Source of the DNA: DATAUD01 sp036268455
Lineage (GTDB): Bacteria > Verrucomicrobiota > Verrucomicrobiia > Limisphaerales > Palsa-1400
NCBI GenBank assembly: GCA_036268455.1
Contig: DATAUD010000050.1
Location: forward strand, 34,587 to 98,586
Reading direction: 5' to 3'
DNA: 64,000 bases
Below are positions 8,998-18,163 of this stretch, in pieces. A program made the position numbers and the translations under genes. The notes beneath the pieces were generated by a model. It searched no databases and was not told where the DNA came from. It worked only from the letters and a program-made list of their open reading frames with translations. Position 1 is the stretch's first letter; the number at the start of each line of letters is the position of its first letter.

Positions 8998-10364
8998 CTC
9001 AGGAATTCGCGCGGGTCCGTAATGTGTCCGGTCAAGGCGCTGGCCGCCACGGTTGCCGGCGAGGCGAGGAACACCTGGGATTCCTTATGGCCCATTCGGC
9101 CGGGGAAATTGCGGTTGGTCGCGCTGATGCACTTCAACGGCGTGTTCATCCGCCCGAAGGTATCGACGGGACCGCCCAGGCACGCCGCGCAACCGGCGTT
9201 TTCAGTCATTTGCACACCGGCGTCAACCAGAATGTCCCAAACGGTTCTGCCTTCCCAACGGGCGGTTTGCAAGTCATGCACAATCTCCGGGGTTGCGGGA
9301 ACGCCAAACGTGTCGATGACCACTTTCCTGCCTCGGAGCACGCGGGCGAACTCGAGGAAATCGCTCGTTTTGCCGCCGGTGCAGGAACCGACGTACGCGC
9401 GGTCGAGGTTTGTCGCTCCCATGTCGCGCGCCAACTTGCGCTGGCCGGGGTCGGGATGACAGGCGACCGTTGGTTCGAGCTTGGACATATCGACAACCAA
9501 CTCATAGATGAATTTTTCGTCCCGGTCGCGTTCGACCGGTTCGTAGGTGGATTTGGTGCCGTTGAGCTTGCACCGCTGGTCCACAAAAGCTTGTGTCTGC
9601 GCGTCGAACTCGAAAATTCCGTTTTTACCACCTGCCTCGATCGCCATGTTGGCAATTGTCATACGGTCGTCGAGCGACAAATTGCGGACGCCCTCACCGT
9701 CGAATTGCATGGCGCGATAGGTTGCGCCGTCGAAACCGATTTCTCCGATGCAGTGAAGGATGATGTCTTTAGCCATGACGCCCGGCGACAATTTGCCTTC
9801 GAGGCGGAAGTGCATCGTCTCCGGGACTTTCAGGAGCAATTTGCCGGTGCCCATGACAAAGCCCGCGTCGGTGTTGCCGATGCCGGTGGCGAATTCGTTG
9901 AAGGCGCCAGCCATGCAGGTGTGAGAATCGGTTCCGAAGAGGATTTCGCCGGGACGGGTGTGGCCTTTTTGGGGAAGCGCTGTGTGGCAGACGCCGGCAT
10001 AATGCGAGCCGTATTGACGGCGGAGCATGCCTTTGCCGACATCGAATTTCCACGTCCCGTTGGCGTCGTCAATCACGTCGTAAAAGTAGGGAAGGTTTTG
10101 TTCTCGCGCGAAGTCCCGCAGGATATCGACGTTGCGATTGGATTTGGAGTCGGCGGTGAAAATATAATGGTCGGGAATGATGACGACTTTTTTGCTGTCC
10201 CAGACTTTGGCGTTGGCGCCGAATTCGCGTTTAAAAACTCCGATGGTTCCCGGACCGCAGACATCGTGGGTCATGAGGATATCGGCCTTGACCCAGATAT
10301 TGTCGCCGGCTTGGACCTGGCTCTTGCCCGCCGCCCGGGCCAAAATCTTTTCAGTGAGCGTCAT
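8994..10364 (-). CDS. leuC: 3-isopropylmalate dehydratase large subunit
   Basis: This 456-residue protein of the aconitase superfamily isomerises 2- to 3-isopropylmalate in leucine synthesis, using a [4Fe-4S] cluster. The cluster cysteines are seen in VGSCTGGKTSDF and AGCAACLGG. Other hallmarks are ILFGTDSHTCMAGAFNEFAT and MNTPLKCISATNRNFPGRMG. Length agrees with LeuC. The small subunit (leuD) is not in the window. The ATG at 10364 has no clear Shine-Dalgarno sequence, and a short leader frame ending in leucine codons overlaps it, suggesting coupled translation. A homoaconitase-type role in another pathway cannot be fully excluded. Confidence 0.88.
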   Translation of the reverse strand: MTLTEKILARAAGKSQVQAGDNIWVKADILMTHDVCGPGTIGVFKREFGANAKVWDSKKVVIIPDHYIFTADSKSNRNVDILRDFAREQNLPYFYDVIDDANGTWKFDVGKGMLRRQYGSHYAGVCHTALPQKGHTRPGEILFGTDSHTCMAGAFNEFATGIGNTDAGFVMGTGKLLLKVPETMHFRLEGKLSPGVMAKDIILHCIGEIGFDGATYRAMQFDGEGVRNLSLDDRMTIANMAIEAGGKNGIFEFDAQTQAFVDQRCKLNGTKSTYEPVERDRDEKFIYELVVDMSKLEPTVACHPDPGQRKLARDMGATNLDRAYVGSCTGGKTSDFLEFARVLRGRKVVIDTFGVPATPEIVHDLQTARWEGRTVWDILVDAGVQMTENAGCAACLGGPVDTFGRMNTPLKCISATNRNFPGRMGHKESQVFLASPATVAASALTGHITDPREFLS

Positions 10365-10408
10365 AATAGAAGAAGTAAATTACCTGAGCTTGGGAAGGGT
10401 CGCAACAT
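10361..10408 (-). CDS. Putative leucine leader peptide of leuC
   Basis: A 15-codon frame, MLRPFPSSGNLLLLL, ends in five consecutive leucine codons TTA CTT CTT CTA TTA and a TGA that overlaps the leuC ATG (TTATGA). TTA and CTA are rare-looking codons in this GC-rich context. The gene it precedes makes leucine, which is the classical arrangement of an attenuation leader. Here the overlap would favour translational coupling rather than a transcription terminator. A weak GGAA precedes the ATG; the frame is also open upstream to 10552. This is an inference from one sequence. Confidence 0.42.
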   Translation of the reverse strand: MLRPFPSSGNLLLLL

Positions 10409-10548
10409 GGATTCCGCACAAAAAACGAAACCTCGATTTGCGTGAAATTCACGCGGGCGAACCGTCGTCTCACCTAATGCGGGATCAAAGCCGTTGGGCC
10501 AGCTTGATGAAGTTCCGTTTGGGCTTGTGCGCGGCACTCTCAGGGTTC

Positions 10549-11019
10549 TCACCCGACTGACACGATTTTTAAGCCTTCTGACTTTGCCAAGCGGGCCTGA
10601 CAGGCGTCCGCCGTAAGGAAGAGTTCGCTTTCGAGGGTGAGAGCGCTGGCTACGTGAATCAGGTCAATCGCGCGCGCACCCAGGCGTTCCGTGTGGAGGG
10701 TGGAGAGGGTTGAGGCCCGGAGGATGGCGGCGTCCATGTCCAACGTCACATCAAGCAAGGCACCGCGAGCGAGGAGGTGTTCGATCCGGGCAAGCGCGGC
10801 GTCTCGTTCGCGGGCGATGTGCTGGCGTTGGCCGGAGGAAATCGAACGCCGCTGGTGAAATGCGCGCTGGAGGATGGCGTTTCGCACTTCCAATGCGTGC
10901 AATGAGACGAAAAAAAGCCCGGGCGAATCGAGGCGGCGATATTCGGCAATGGCGTTGGGTGAACCTGATTCGCCAGTGACCAGGCGGAGGATGAAACTGC
11001 TGTCGGCGTAGGTTCTCAC
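10549..11019 (-). CDS. PIN-domain toxin (VapC-like ribonuclease)
   Basis: This 156-residue PIN-fold protein starts with MRTYADSSFILRLV, which holds the first acidic residue of the nuclease centre. It continues with SLHALEVRNAI (conserved Glu) and LGARAIDLIHVASALTL (conserved Asp pair), as in VapC toxins that cut tRNA or rRNA. The GTG start overlaps the stop of the antitoxin gene (GTGA). The centre looks complete, so activity is likely. It lies upstream of leuC on the same strand; whether the transcript continues is not known. Confidence 0.8.
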   Translation of the reverse strand: MRTYADSSFILRLVTGESGSPNAIAEYRRLDSPGLFFVSLHALEVRNAILQRAFHQRRSISSGQRQHIARERDAALARIEHLLARGALLDVTLDMDAAILRASTLSTLHTERLGARAIDLIHVASALTLESELFLTADACQARLAKSEGLKIVSVG

Positions 11020-11261
11020 CGGCGTGAGTCTTCGAGAAGCCTGGCCGCGCTGATTTTTGACGGTTTTTCGCGCAACACATCGTCCAGGATTTCATCAATC
11101 GCCCGGCGGCGTTCCGTCTCGCTGGTTTCTGTGCCGTGGACGGGCTGGAGAATCCAAAGAGGCTGGCCGTTATCAGTGACTTGAACGGGCCTGCCAGCAC
11201 GCGTAATGCGTTTGACCTTGATCGGCTGGCGGAGCAGAACGCGAAGAGAAATTGTTTTCAT
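11016..11261 (-). CDS. Phd/YefM-like antitoxin
   Basis: A protein of about 81 residues with the N-terminal fold of Phd/YefM antitoxins (MKTISLRVLL, then TRAGRPVQVTDNGQPLWILQ) and an acidic/basic helical tail (RRRAIDEILDDVLREKPSK) that would wrap the PIN toxin. It would bind its own promoter through the N-terminal domain and neutralise the toxin through the tail. The ATG at 11261 gives the usual Phd-like N-terminus; a GTG four codons earlier is also possible. It overlaps the toxin gene by four bases. Confidence 0.72.
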   Translation of the reverse strand: MKTISLRVLLRQPIKVKRITRAGRPVQVTDNGQPLWILQPVHGTETSETERRRAIDEILDDVLREKPSKISAARLLEDSRR

Positions 11262-11373
11262 GCTGTCAGACACTAGCGTCTGACGGAGATTATGTCAATT
11301 GGATGAGAAGGCGTATTTCCGGCTCGCCCTCCCTGGTGTATGCAGTAAACTGGGAAGAATGAAGGATCTCCTT

Positions 11374-13131
11374 ATGACAGCCATCAACTCCCGAGGAGCC
11401 ATGATTTCATTTCTGGTAATCCTGCTGACGATTTGGATGCCGGGGGCGGTTTTGGCTTTGGCGGACGGGAACACTTTTAAGACGGAGGCGAATGTCATGG
11501 TGGAGATGACGTTTGCGGCGAAAAATTCCCACTCCGATCCGTTTAATCAGGTGGTTTTTGATGCGGTTTTCACGGACCCGGCGGGGCATGTATTGCGTGT
11601 GCCGGGATTCTGGGACGGGGGCAATGTGTGGAAGGTTCGCTATGCTTCTCCGTTGATCGGATCTCATTCTTTTCGCACCGAGTGTTCGGAGCGCGCGGAT
11701 GTGGGTTTAAACGGAGTGTCTGGCAAAGTTGAGGTGAACCCTTACCACGGGGACAATCCACTCTATCAACACGGGCCGTTGCGGGTGGCGGCGAATCATC
11801 GATACCTGGAACATCTGGATGGGACTCCGTTTTTTTGGCTCGGGGATACGTGGTGGATGGGGCTTTCGCATCGGCTCCATTGGCCGGATGAATTCAAGGA
11901 GCTGACGGCGGACCGGAAGGCGAAGGGGTTTGATGTTGTTCAGATTGTCGCGGGGCTTTATCCGGATATGTTTCCATTCGATCCACGTGGCGCGAATGAA
12001 GCGGGTTTTCCGTGGGAGACGAATTACTCGAGCATCCGGCCCAGTTACTTCGACGAGGCGGACGAGAGGCTGTTTTATCTGGTAGATCAAGGTTTCGTTC
12101 CGTGCATCGTGGGGGCTTGGGGCTATTTCATGCCGTGGATGGGGGTGGAGAAAATGAAGGCGCATTGGCGATATCTCATCGCGCGGTACGGCGCTTTGCC
12201 TGTGGTTTGGTGCGCGGCGGGGGAAGCGAACCTGCCTTGGTATCTGGCACCCGGTTTTCCTTACGACGACCGAAACCAAGTCCACCAGTGGACTGAAGCG
12301 ATGCGGTATATTCGCGCGACCGATCCGTGGCATCGACCTCTGACGGTGCATCCCACGGGGATTGGGCCTTTAACAGCGCGGCACGCGACAGATGACGCGG
12401 GGTTGCTGGATTTTGACATCCTGCAAACGCCGCACGGGAAGCAAAATGCCGTTGGCCCGACTGTGAAGACGGCGCGCCACTCTTACAGCGCGGAACCGAC
12501 GATGCCGGTCATCGACGGTGAAGCGAGTTACGAAATGCTGAATGACAATCTGCCGACGGAGTGGACGAGGCGGATGTTCTGGCTTTGCATGATGAATGGC
12601 GCGGCGGGGCACACTTACGGCGCCAATGGCATCTGGCAGTGCAATCGGCCCGGCGATCCGCATGGCGCTTCGCCACACGGGGGCAATTACGGAAAAATCC
12701 CGTGGAATGAGGCGATGCGCCTGCCAGGTTCGCAGCAGGTTGGTTTTGGGAAGCGGTTTTTCGAGCAATTCGCGTGGGAGGATTTTTGTCCGCACCCGGA
12801 ATGGGTGCGTTATTTGAACGGACAGAATGACGACGTTTTCGGACCACAGGCAACGGGCATTCCCGGAGTCACGCGGGTCTTTTACACGCCCAAGGTGGAA
12901 TCAATTAAAATAAGCGGACTGGAGCGGCTCGGCACGTACTTGGCGGAATATTTTGACGTTACGAGCGGGGCGACGACAGAAATGGGGGAAGTTCGGAGCG
13001 ATGCCGAGGGGAATTGGGACTGTTCGCCGCCGGCGGGAGTTGATCACGATTGGGTGGTTGTCATCAGAATGAAGAATCGCCAGGTCCGCGGCGTCAATGT
13101 GGTGACAAGCAAAAATACTTTGACAGAATAA
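11374..13131 (+). CDS. Secreted DUF5060/DUF4038 glycoside hydrolase (apiosidase-like, GH140)
   Basis: A protein of about 585 residues. A signal peptide is followed by a small beta-sandwich (DUF5060-like) with GTFKTE-type strand patterns and VNPYHGDNPLYQHGPLRVAA. Then comes a TIM-barrel of the DUF4038 type: FFWLGDTWWMG, FDVVQIVAGLYPD, VVWCAAGEANLPWY (likely acid/base Glu) and MPVIDGEASYEM (likely nucleophile Glu). A C-terminal beta domain is similar to 'collagen-binding' modules. It should cleave plant-derived or pectic side chains. The ATG at 11374 has GAAGGA seven bases upstream; upstream in-frame starts give a poorer signal sequence. Confidence 0.82.
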   Translation: MTAINSRGAMISFLVILLTIWMPGAVLALADGNTFKTEANVMVEMTFAAKNSHSDPFNQVVFDAVFTDPAGHVLRVPGFWDGGNVWKVRYASPLIGSHSFRTECSERADVGLNGVSGKVEVNPYHGDNPLYQHGPLRVAANHRYLEHLDGTPFFWLGDTWWMGLSHRLHWPDEFKELTADRKAKGFDVVQIVAGLYPDMFPFDPRGANEAGFPWETNYSSIRPSYFDEADERLFYLVDQGFVPCIVGAWGYFMPWMGVEKMKAHWRYLIARYGALPVVWCAAGEANLPWYLAPGFPYDDRNQVHQWTEAMRYIRATDPWHRPLTVHPTGIGPLTARHATDDAGLLDFDILQTPHGKQNAVGPTVKTARHSYSAEPTMPVIDGEASYEMLNDNLPTEWTRRMFWLCMMNGAAGHTYGANGIWQCNRPGDPHGASPHGGNYGKIPWNEAMRLPGSQQVGFGKRFFEQFAWEDFCPHPEWVRYLNGQNDDVFGPQATGIPGVTRVFYTPKVESIKISGLERLGTYLAEYFDVTSGATTEMGEVRSDAEGNWDCSPPAGVDHDWVVVIRMKNRQVRGVNVVTSKNTLTE

Positions 13132-13188
13132 AATGTTTTACAGGTTTTTCTTGCTTTGGGCGCGGTATTTCGTGAATATCCAGTTCAT

Positions 13189-14949
13189 ATGAAACGACCT
13201 GCATCCGAGGGTCTTGCCGTCTTTGGATTGGCGGCACTGTTATGTTTCACAACCGGGAAATCCGCGTTCGGCCAGGAAAGTTGCCCGTTGTCCCTCCCCG
13301 AATATCCGAGCAATGAATTGAGCTCCTATATTACGGTATATCCCGGATACGACAAGTCGAGCCCGCTCGGTCCTCAACAACCTTTGACGAGCTGGTTTGT
13401 AGTGGATGTAACGAACGATGTGTCGGGCGCAACGCCCCCAATTCCTTACGGTCTTTACGCTGGCTGGTGCGCGGACGAATGGAACGTCATCGACCCTACA
13501 TTTGGCACCGTCCCCGGCGAGTTGTATAGCGGCGTATTGTATTCGACGTGCGACCCCAATTTGAACGATGAACTGCCGCCGGGGCATGCGAACACGTTGG
13601 TTTCATCGACAAATTGGCAAATGGTCAATTACATTCTTAATCACCAGGACGACGATTTCTATTGGGATGTGCAAGCGGCCATTAGTACGTTGGTGGGGAG
13701 CGCCGTTGGTTCGCCCGATAATTGTGGCGGTGTATATACGACGCCAGCGCCGTCTGGCGGATGTGACGCGTATCCGGTTTATGATCCTAGTACGGTGCTG
13801 GCACTGCTGACGGATGCCACTAATAACTACGCCGCGTGGTTTCCCCAGTCAGGCGACGTGGTTGGAGCGATTTATGTAACGACTCCCGCAAGCAACCAGT
13901 TCCTTCTTCTGGAGGTCCCTTACATTCCTCCTGTCGCGCAGGGGGATTATGCCGATCTGGCCCTTACGATGACGGGTGCGCCGAATCCAGTGGAAGTCAG
14001 CAATCAACTTACCTATACACTGTATGTCACCAATATGGGTCCGACGAATGCTTCCGACGTGGTGTTGACTGATACCTTGCCGGCAAGTGTAACCTTTAGC
14101 AGCGCCACCGTCAGCCAGGGGAGTCCGTCTGTGATTCCGGGCGGACTGGAGTGGAATATTGGCGCATTGGGAGTTCATGGCACCGCTTCCGCGACTGTCG
14201 TCGTTGTGCCTTTCGCGGTCGGCATGATCACTAATACTGCGACCGTTTCGCTTCTTCCACAGACACCGTTGGTACTCGATACGAATCTGGCCAACAACAC
14301 CGCGAGTGTTGTCACGCTGGTTATCGCGCCGCCGACCAACGCGGCCAATCTGGCGCTCGGGTATGGCACACCTGTCTTGAACCCGCAGACCGGATTGTTC
14401 GACCAGACTGTAACGGTCAGCAATATCAGCGGAGGGACGGCCCTTGGAGTGATCGTCGCGGTGGAAGATTTGGCGTCAAATATCGAGGTTTATAATGCGA
14501 CGGGCGTAACCAACATTTACAATCCGCGGGGATTAACCAACAACGCGCCCTACGTCGAGTATAACCAACCGCTTCCTGTTGGGAGCAACGTGGTTTTCCT
14601 GGTTGAATATTATGAGGCCAATCGCCTGCAGCCACTGGTTTCGACGAATTTTTACGCAACTGCTCTCACACCCCCGACAATCGGCCCATTGCCGACGGGA
14701 ACCCAGACGAATGCGGTGACGCTGCACTTCGTGAGCCAGGGACAGTTCACGATCGAATTTTCAACGACGCGCGGACACACTTATGTTGTGGAATACAGCA
14801 GTTCCTTGACCGGACCATGGTTGACGGCAGGCCCGCCAATCGTGGCGACCAATAATCGCACGCAATGGGTTGACGACGGCCCGCCGGTAACGGCTAGCCC
14901 GCCTGGAAACAGCGGCGAGCGTTTTTATCGAATCGTGGAGATAAACTAA
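13189..14949 (+). CDS. Secreted DUF11-repeat protein
   Basis: This 586-residue protein begins with a signal peptide ending near SAFGQE. The first 230 residues have several Cys, Tyr and Pro residues and I do not recognise them. Residues about 255-390 form a DUF11 domain (LTYTLYVTNMGPTNASDVVL). Another beta domain follows, and the protein ends in an FN3-like module with YVVEYSSSLTGPW and ERFYRIVEIN, a C-terminus common in secreted verrucomicrobial proteins. It is probably a cell-surface or extracellular adhesive protein. The start at 13189 is chosen because it begins the signal peptide. Confidence 0.7.
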   Translation: MKRPASEGLAVFGLAALLCFTTGKSAFGQESCPLSLPEYPSNELSSYITVYPGYDKSSPLGPQQPLTSWFVVDVTNDVSGATPPIPYGLYAGWCADEWNVIDPTFGTVPGELYSGVLYSTCDPNLNDELPPGHANTLVSSTNWQMVNYILNHQDDDFYWDVQAAISTLVGSAVGSPDNCGGVYTTPAPSGGCDAYPVYDPSTVLALLTDATNNYAAWFPQSGDVVGAIYVTTPASNQFLLLEVPYIPPVAQGDYADLALTMTGAPNPVEVSNQLTYTLYVTNMGPTNASDVVLTDTLPASVTFSSATVSQGSPSVIPGGLEWNIGALGVHGTASATVVVVPFAVGMITNTATVSLLPQTPLVLDTNLANNTASVVTLVIAPPTNAANLALGYGTPVLNPQTGLFDQTVTVSNISGGTALGVIVAVEDLASNIEVYNATGVTNIYNPRGLTNNAPYVEYNQPLPVGSNVVFLVEYYEANRLQPLVSTNFYATALTPPTIGPLPTGTQTNAVTLHFVSQGQFTIEFSTTRGHTYVVEYSSSLTGPWLTAGPPIVATNNRTQWVDDGPPVTASPPGNSGERFYRIVEIN

Positions 14950-14960
14950 CAAACCATGCT

Positions 14961-16010
14961 ATGCAACCATCCGTATTCTTGACGCGTCTGATCGGGTTGG
15001 GCGCTGTTTTCGTGGCGGTTCCATTATCTGTTCACGCGCAGGTCAACCCCAATGACGATTGGAATCATTTCGGGCTGAATTTTCGCGCGGGTTTTAATAT
15101 TGGGGCAAAGTTCTCGGAGCCATCGGGCAGTGGCCCATTTGGAGGCGGTGGAGCGATTCCACCGGGGCCGAGCGCAGGCCCGGACGTCAACCGGCGTTAC
15201 AATGACGGATATGTCAATGTGGACAGCAGCGGCAATGGAGGGGGCCAGACATGGAATTGGGGTTACGACCATCCGTCTCAGGTCAGCGGCCAGGATTTAC
15301 TGATGCACGCCAACGGCCCGATAGAGGGAGGCGCCACCGGACGCACAACCGATGATCCCAACCTGGGGATTGACTTCAGTTACATTCGTGACATTGGCCA
15401 CTATAAGTGGGGCCAGTGGGGCATAAAGTTTGCATTTGGATATACGCCGGTGGAGATCAATGACAATGATCCGATTGGCGTCACCGCGGAAAATATCACC
15501 GATACGTATCTGTTGGGATCAGTAGTGGCTCCAACACCGCCCTATACGGGAAGTTTCAATGGTCCGGGGCCGCTGCTCGGCAGCCAGCCGATTTCACGCA
15601 GCACTTCGATGGGCACGGAAGAGATCACCGGCAACCACAGGCTTGACGCCGCGCTTTACGATTGGCGGGTGGGCCCTTCGTTCAACATTTTACTGGCGAA
15701 ACGGCTGTCGCTGCAAGCGGGCGGAGGATTTGCACTGGGGTTGGTGGACAGCGATTTTACGTTTAACGAAAATATTTTGACAAGCAGTGGGCGCGTATCG
15801 GCCTCGGGAGGCAGCACGAGCACGGGTCTTTTGCCGGGAGCTTACGCGGAGGCCGGCCTGGCGTATCGATTCAGCCACTCGATGTCGGTGTATGGCGGAG
15901 CGCAGTTCGAAACTCTGGGGAACTTTCACCAAACCGCCGACGGGCGCACCGCGTGCCTTGATTTTAGCGACATGCTGTTTTTTGAACTGGGGCTGGAATT
16001 TCATTTTTGA
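14961..16010 (+). CDS. Outer membrane beta-barrel protein
   Basis: A 349-residue protein with a signal peptide (cleavage after VHAQ) and alternating beta strands. Its C-terminal strand ends in phenylalanine (FFELGLEFHF), the recognition signal of the BAM complex. YRFSHSMSVYGGAQFETLG and DWRVGPSFNILLAKRLSLQA are typical barrel strands. It probably sits in the outer membrane as a small barrel with long Gly/Pro-rich loops. Its start lies 11 bases after the DUF11 gene, so the two are likely co-transcribed. Function beyond a barrel is not predictable. Confidence 0.72.
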   Translation: MQPSVFLTRLIGLGAVFVAVPLSVHAQVNPNDDWNHFGLNFRAGFNIGAKFSEPSGSGPFGGGGAIPPGPSAGPDVNRRYNDGYVNVDSSGNGGGQTWNWGYDHPSQVSGQDLLMHANGPIEGGATGRTTDDPNLGIDFSYIRDIGHYKWGQWGIKFAFGYTPVEINDNDPIGVTAENITDTYLLGSVVAPTPPYTGSFNGPGPLLGSQPISRSTSMGTEEITGNHRLDAALYDWRVGPSFNILLAKRLSLQAGGGFALGLVDSDFTFNENILTSSGRVSASGGSTSTGLLPGAYAEAGLAYRFSHSMSVYGGAQFETLGNFHQTADGRTACLDFSDMLFFELGLEFHF

Positions 16011-16049
16011 AGAGTTGCGCGGCAGGCATTCCGCGAGTATCCCGCTTGA

Positions 16050-17159
16050 GTGCATTTGCGGAGACGATTTGAGCGAAAATCCAAAGAGGATGGGAGCGCC
16101 CGGAGCTTCACCTCTGTGGTCTATGCCCTGTTGTGCGTGGTTCTGGTCGGATTTTTTGTGTGGGTATGGTTGCACCCCAGCTCCAGCAACCAGACACAAC
16201 CGGTTAAGTCGCCCCGCCCCGTCGCAATACCGACCGCGCCGACAAACAAGCCAGCCGTGCCGGCTATGGCGCCGCCCGCCCACCCCGCCGCAAAATTGTC
16301 CGATACGCGGCCTGTCGAAACTATCTTTGAGGCGCAAATCGCGCTGGTGCGGCAAGGGATTTCGCCCGGATCCATCGACGGAGTGGCAGGTTCGCAGACC
16401 CGCGCCGCGCTGATCGCTTTCCAAACCAAGCGCGGCATCGCGCCAAGTGGTGCGCTGGACAGCCAGACCAAGGCGATGCTCTTGATCGCCGCGCCCGCGA
16501 CAACAGAATATACGGTGACAAGCGAAGATTTGAGCCGCCTCATGCCTGTTCCTAAAACATGGCTTGAAAAATCGGAGAAGACGCGCCTGGACTTCGAGAA
16601 TATTTTGGAACTGCTCAGCGAAAAGACATTTTCAAGTCCACAATTGATCCGGGAACTGAACCCGAGTTTGAATTGGAACCAGGTGACTAATGGCGAGCAA
16701 GTGACGGTGCCACGGGTCGATTATCCGTCTGCTGATAGGAAGGCGGCATTTATTAAAATTTCGTTGCAGAAGTGCGCGCTGGAAGCATTCGACTCCCAAA
16801 GCAATTTGCTTGCGCATTTTCCGTGCAGCATCGGACGCATCGCGGCGAAACGGCCTGTGGGGGAATTGCACGTGACGACGATCGCGATGGATCCCAACTA
16901 CACTTTCGACCCCGCCGTTTTTCCGGAATCGCCGGAGGCCCAGACCGTTGGGCGGAAGTTAATTATTCCGCCTGGCCCGAACAATCCTGTGGGTGTGGTT
17001 TGGATTGGGCTGGACCGCCCCGGCTATGGCATTCATGGGACGCCGGCGCCCGAACAGGTTGGGCGCACGGAGTCACATGGTTGCTTTCGCCTCGCGAACT
17101 GGAATGCGAGGTATCTTGCCGATCTTGCGTGGGTCGGAATCAAAGTAATTGTGGAATGA
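16050..17159 (+). CDS. L,D-transpeptidase with peptidoglycan-binding domain
   Basis: A 369-residue membrane-anchored enzyme. A transmembrane helix lies near residues 22-41. Residues 90-150 form a peptidoglycan-binding domain 1 (ALVRQGISPGSIDGVAGSQT), followed by a LysM-like region. Residues about 235-369 form the YkuD catalytic domain with GYGIHGTPAPEQVG and SHGCFRLAN, where Cys345 is the nucleophile. It makes 3-3 cross-links or attaches proteins to peptidoglycan. The start is a GTG without an obvious ribosome-binding site, so the exact N-terminus is uncertain. The next gene encodes a lytic transglycosylase, so both act on the cell wall. Confidence 0.85.
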   Translation: MHLRRRFERKSKEDGSARSFTSVVYALLCVVLVGFFVWVWLHPSSSNQTQPVKSPRPVAIPTAPTNKPAVPAMAPPAHPAAKLSDTRPVETIFEAQIALVRQGISPGSIDGVAGSQTRAALIAFQTKRGIAPSGALDSQTKAMLLIAAPATTEYTVTSEDLSRLMPVPKTWLEKSEKTRLDFENILELLSEKTFSSPQLIRELNPSLNWNQVTNGEQVTVPRVDYPSADRKAAFIKISLQKCALEAFDSQSNLLAHFPCSIGRIAAKRPVGELHVTTIAMDPNYTFDPAVFPESPEAQTVGRKLIIPPGPNNPVGVVWIGLDRPGYGIHGTPAPEQVGRTESHGCFRLANWNARYLADLAWVGIKVIVE

Positions 17160-17210
17160 AACAAGCCCCAGTTGCTTAAATAGATTTTTTGAACCAGTGT
17201 TGCGGCAACC

Positions 17211-18152
17211 ATGAGCAAGGTCTGGAGCGTCATTTTTGTGTTGCTGGCGCCCGTTGCGTTGTCTGCGCAGGGGAATGACAACACTGTCAGCTTGCCAGAT
17301 TTGTTGCAGGGCGCGCAACAGTGGGCCCAGGAGAACCTGGACTCCAACGTTCTCAATGCCCTGCCCGACGTGAACGATCCGGCGGCGCAGAAATTTCTGC
17401 GCGAAATCCAGCGGCGTTTTCAGGGCGATTATGTGGTGGACCTCGCGGGTTTAAAGGAAACCGCGCGCACGGTGCTGCCCTTGCTGAGAAGCAGCGATGA
17501 AACGGAACCTTACGCGGCGTGGCTTGCCGCGCAGATGGATTATCTCGATGTCGCGGACGAAATCCGCCTGACGATTCCGCCGCCCAGCTCCACAACCAAC
17601 CGGCCAGCGCCGCCGCCGGCCAACCCGACGCCCCAAGTGGAACGCCGAATCTGGGTCAAAGAAACGGCCAGCCGTCCATGGCCGGCCGGCGCGAAGGAAT
17701 ATGTGCCGCGATTGAAACCGATTTTTTCGGAACAGAGTGTCCCTCCGGAATTGGTCTGGCTAGCGGAGGTGGAATCCTCGTTTGACCGGCGCGCCCGGAG
17801 TCCAGCGGGAGCGGCGGGATTATTTCAACTGATGCCGGACACGGCGAAACGGTTCGGGCTTTCGCTTTGGCCGCGAGATCAACGTTTCCAAGCCGAACCG
17901 AGCGCGACTGCCTCCGCTGAATACCTGAGATATCTTTTCAGACATTTCCATGATTGGCGGTTGACGCTGGCCGCTTACAATTCCGGTGAGGGCACCGTGC
18001 AAAAGCTGTTGGATCGCTACAAAACAAAACGATATGACGATATCGCCAGACACCTTCCCGCGGAAACGCAAATGTATGTGCCGCGAGTCGAAGCGATTGT
18101 TTTGAGACGAGAAGGAGCGAAATTGGAATCCCTGCCCGCGCCGCGAATTTGA
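17211..18152 (+). CDS. Lytic transglycosylase (SLT/MltD-like)
   Basis: A 313-residue secreted enzyme with signal peptide (cleavage near LSAQG). The N-terminal half is helical with a proline-rich linker. The C-terminal half is an SLT domain: PPELVWLAEVESSFDRRARS (catalytic Glu in AEVESSF), PAGAAGLFQLMPDTAKRFGL and WRLTLAAYNSGEGTVQKLL. It cleaves the MurNAc-GlcNAc bond with formation of 1,6-anhydroMurNAc. It follows the L,D-transpeptidase by 51 bases on the same strand, which suggests a cell-wall remodelling pair. No LysM repeat is seen at the C-terminus. Confidence 0.86.
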   Translation: MSKVWSVIFVLLAPVALSAQGNDNTVSLPDLLQGAQQWAQENLDSNVLNALPDVNDPAAQKFLREIQRRFQGDYVVDLAGLKETARTVLPLLRSSDETEPYAAWLAAQMDYLDVADEIRLTIPPPSSTTNRPAPPPANPTPQVERRIWVKETASRPWPAGAKEYVPRLKPIFSEQSVPPELVWLAEVESSFDRRARSPAGAAGLFQLMPDTAKRFGLSLWPRDQRFQAEPSATASAEYLRYLFRHFHDWRLTLAAYNSGEGTVQKLLDRYKTKRYDDIARHLPAETQMYVPRVEAIVLRREGAKLESLPAPRI

Positions 18153-18163
18153 ATCGGTGATTC

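Noticed and set aside
8916..10445. A 509-codon plus-strand frame opposite leuC
   Set aside because: It is exactly antisense to a well-recognised leuC, has no family resemblance and has no ribosome-binding site; long antisense frames are common in GC-rich genes.
10409..10548. A riboswitch or T-box upstream of leuC
   Set aside because: I looked for conserved riboswitch and T-box elements on the minus strand and found none; only the leader peptide stands out.
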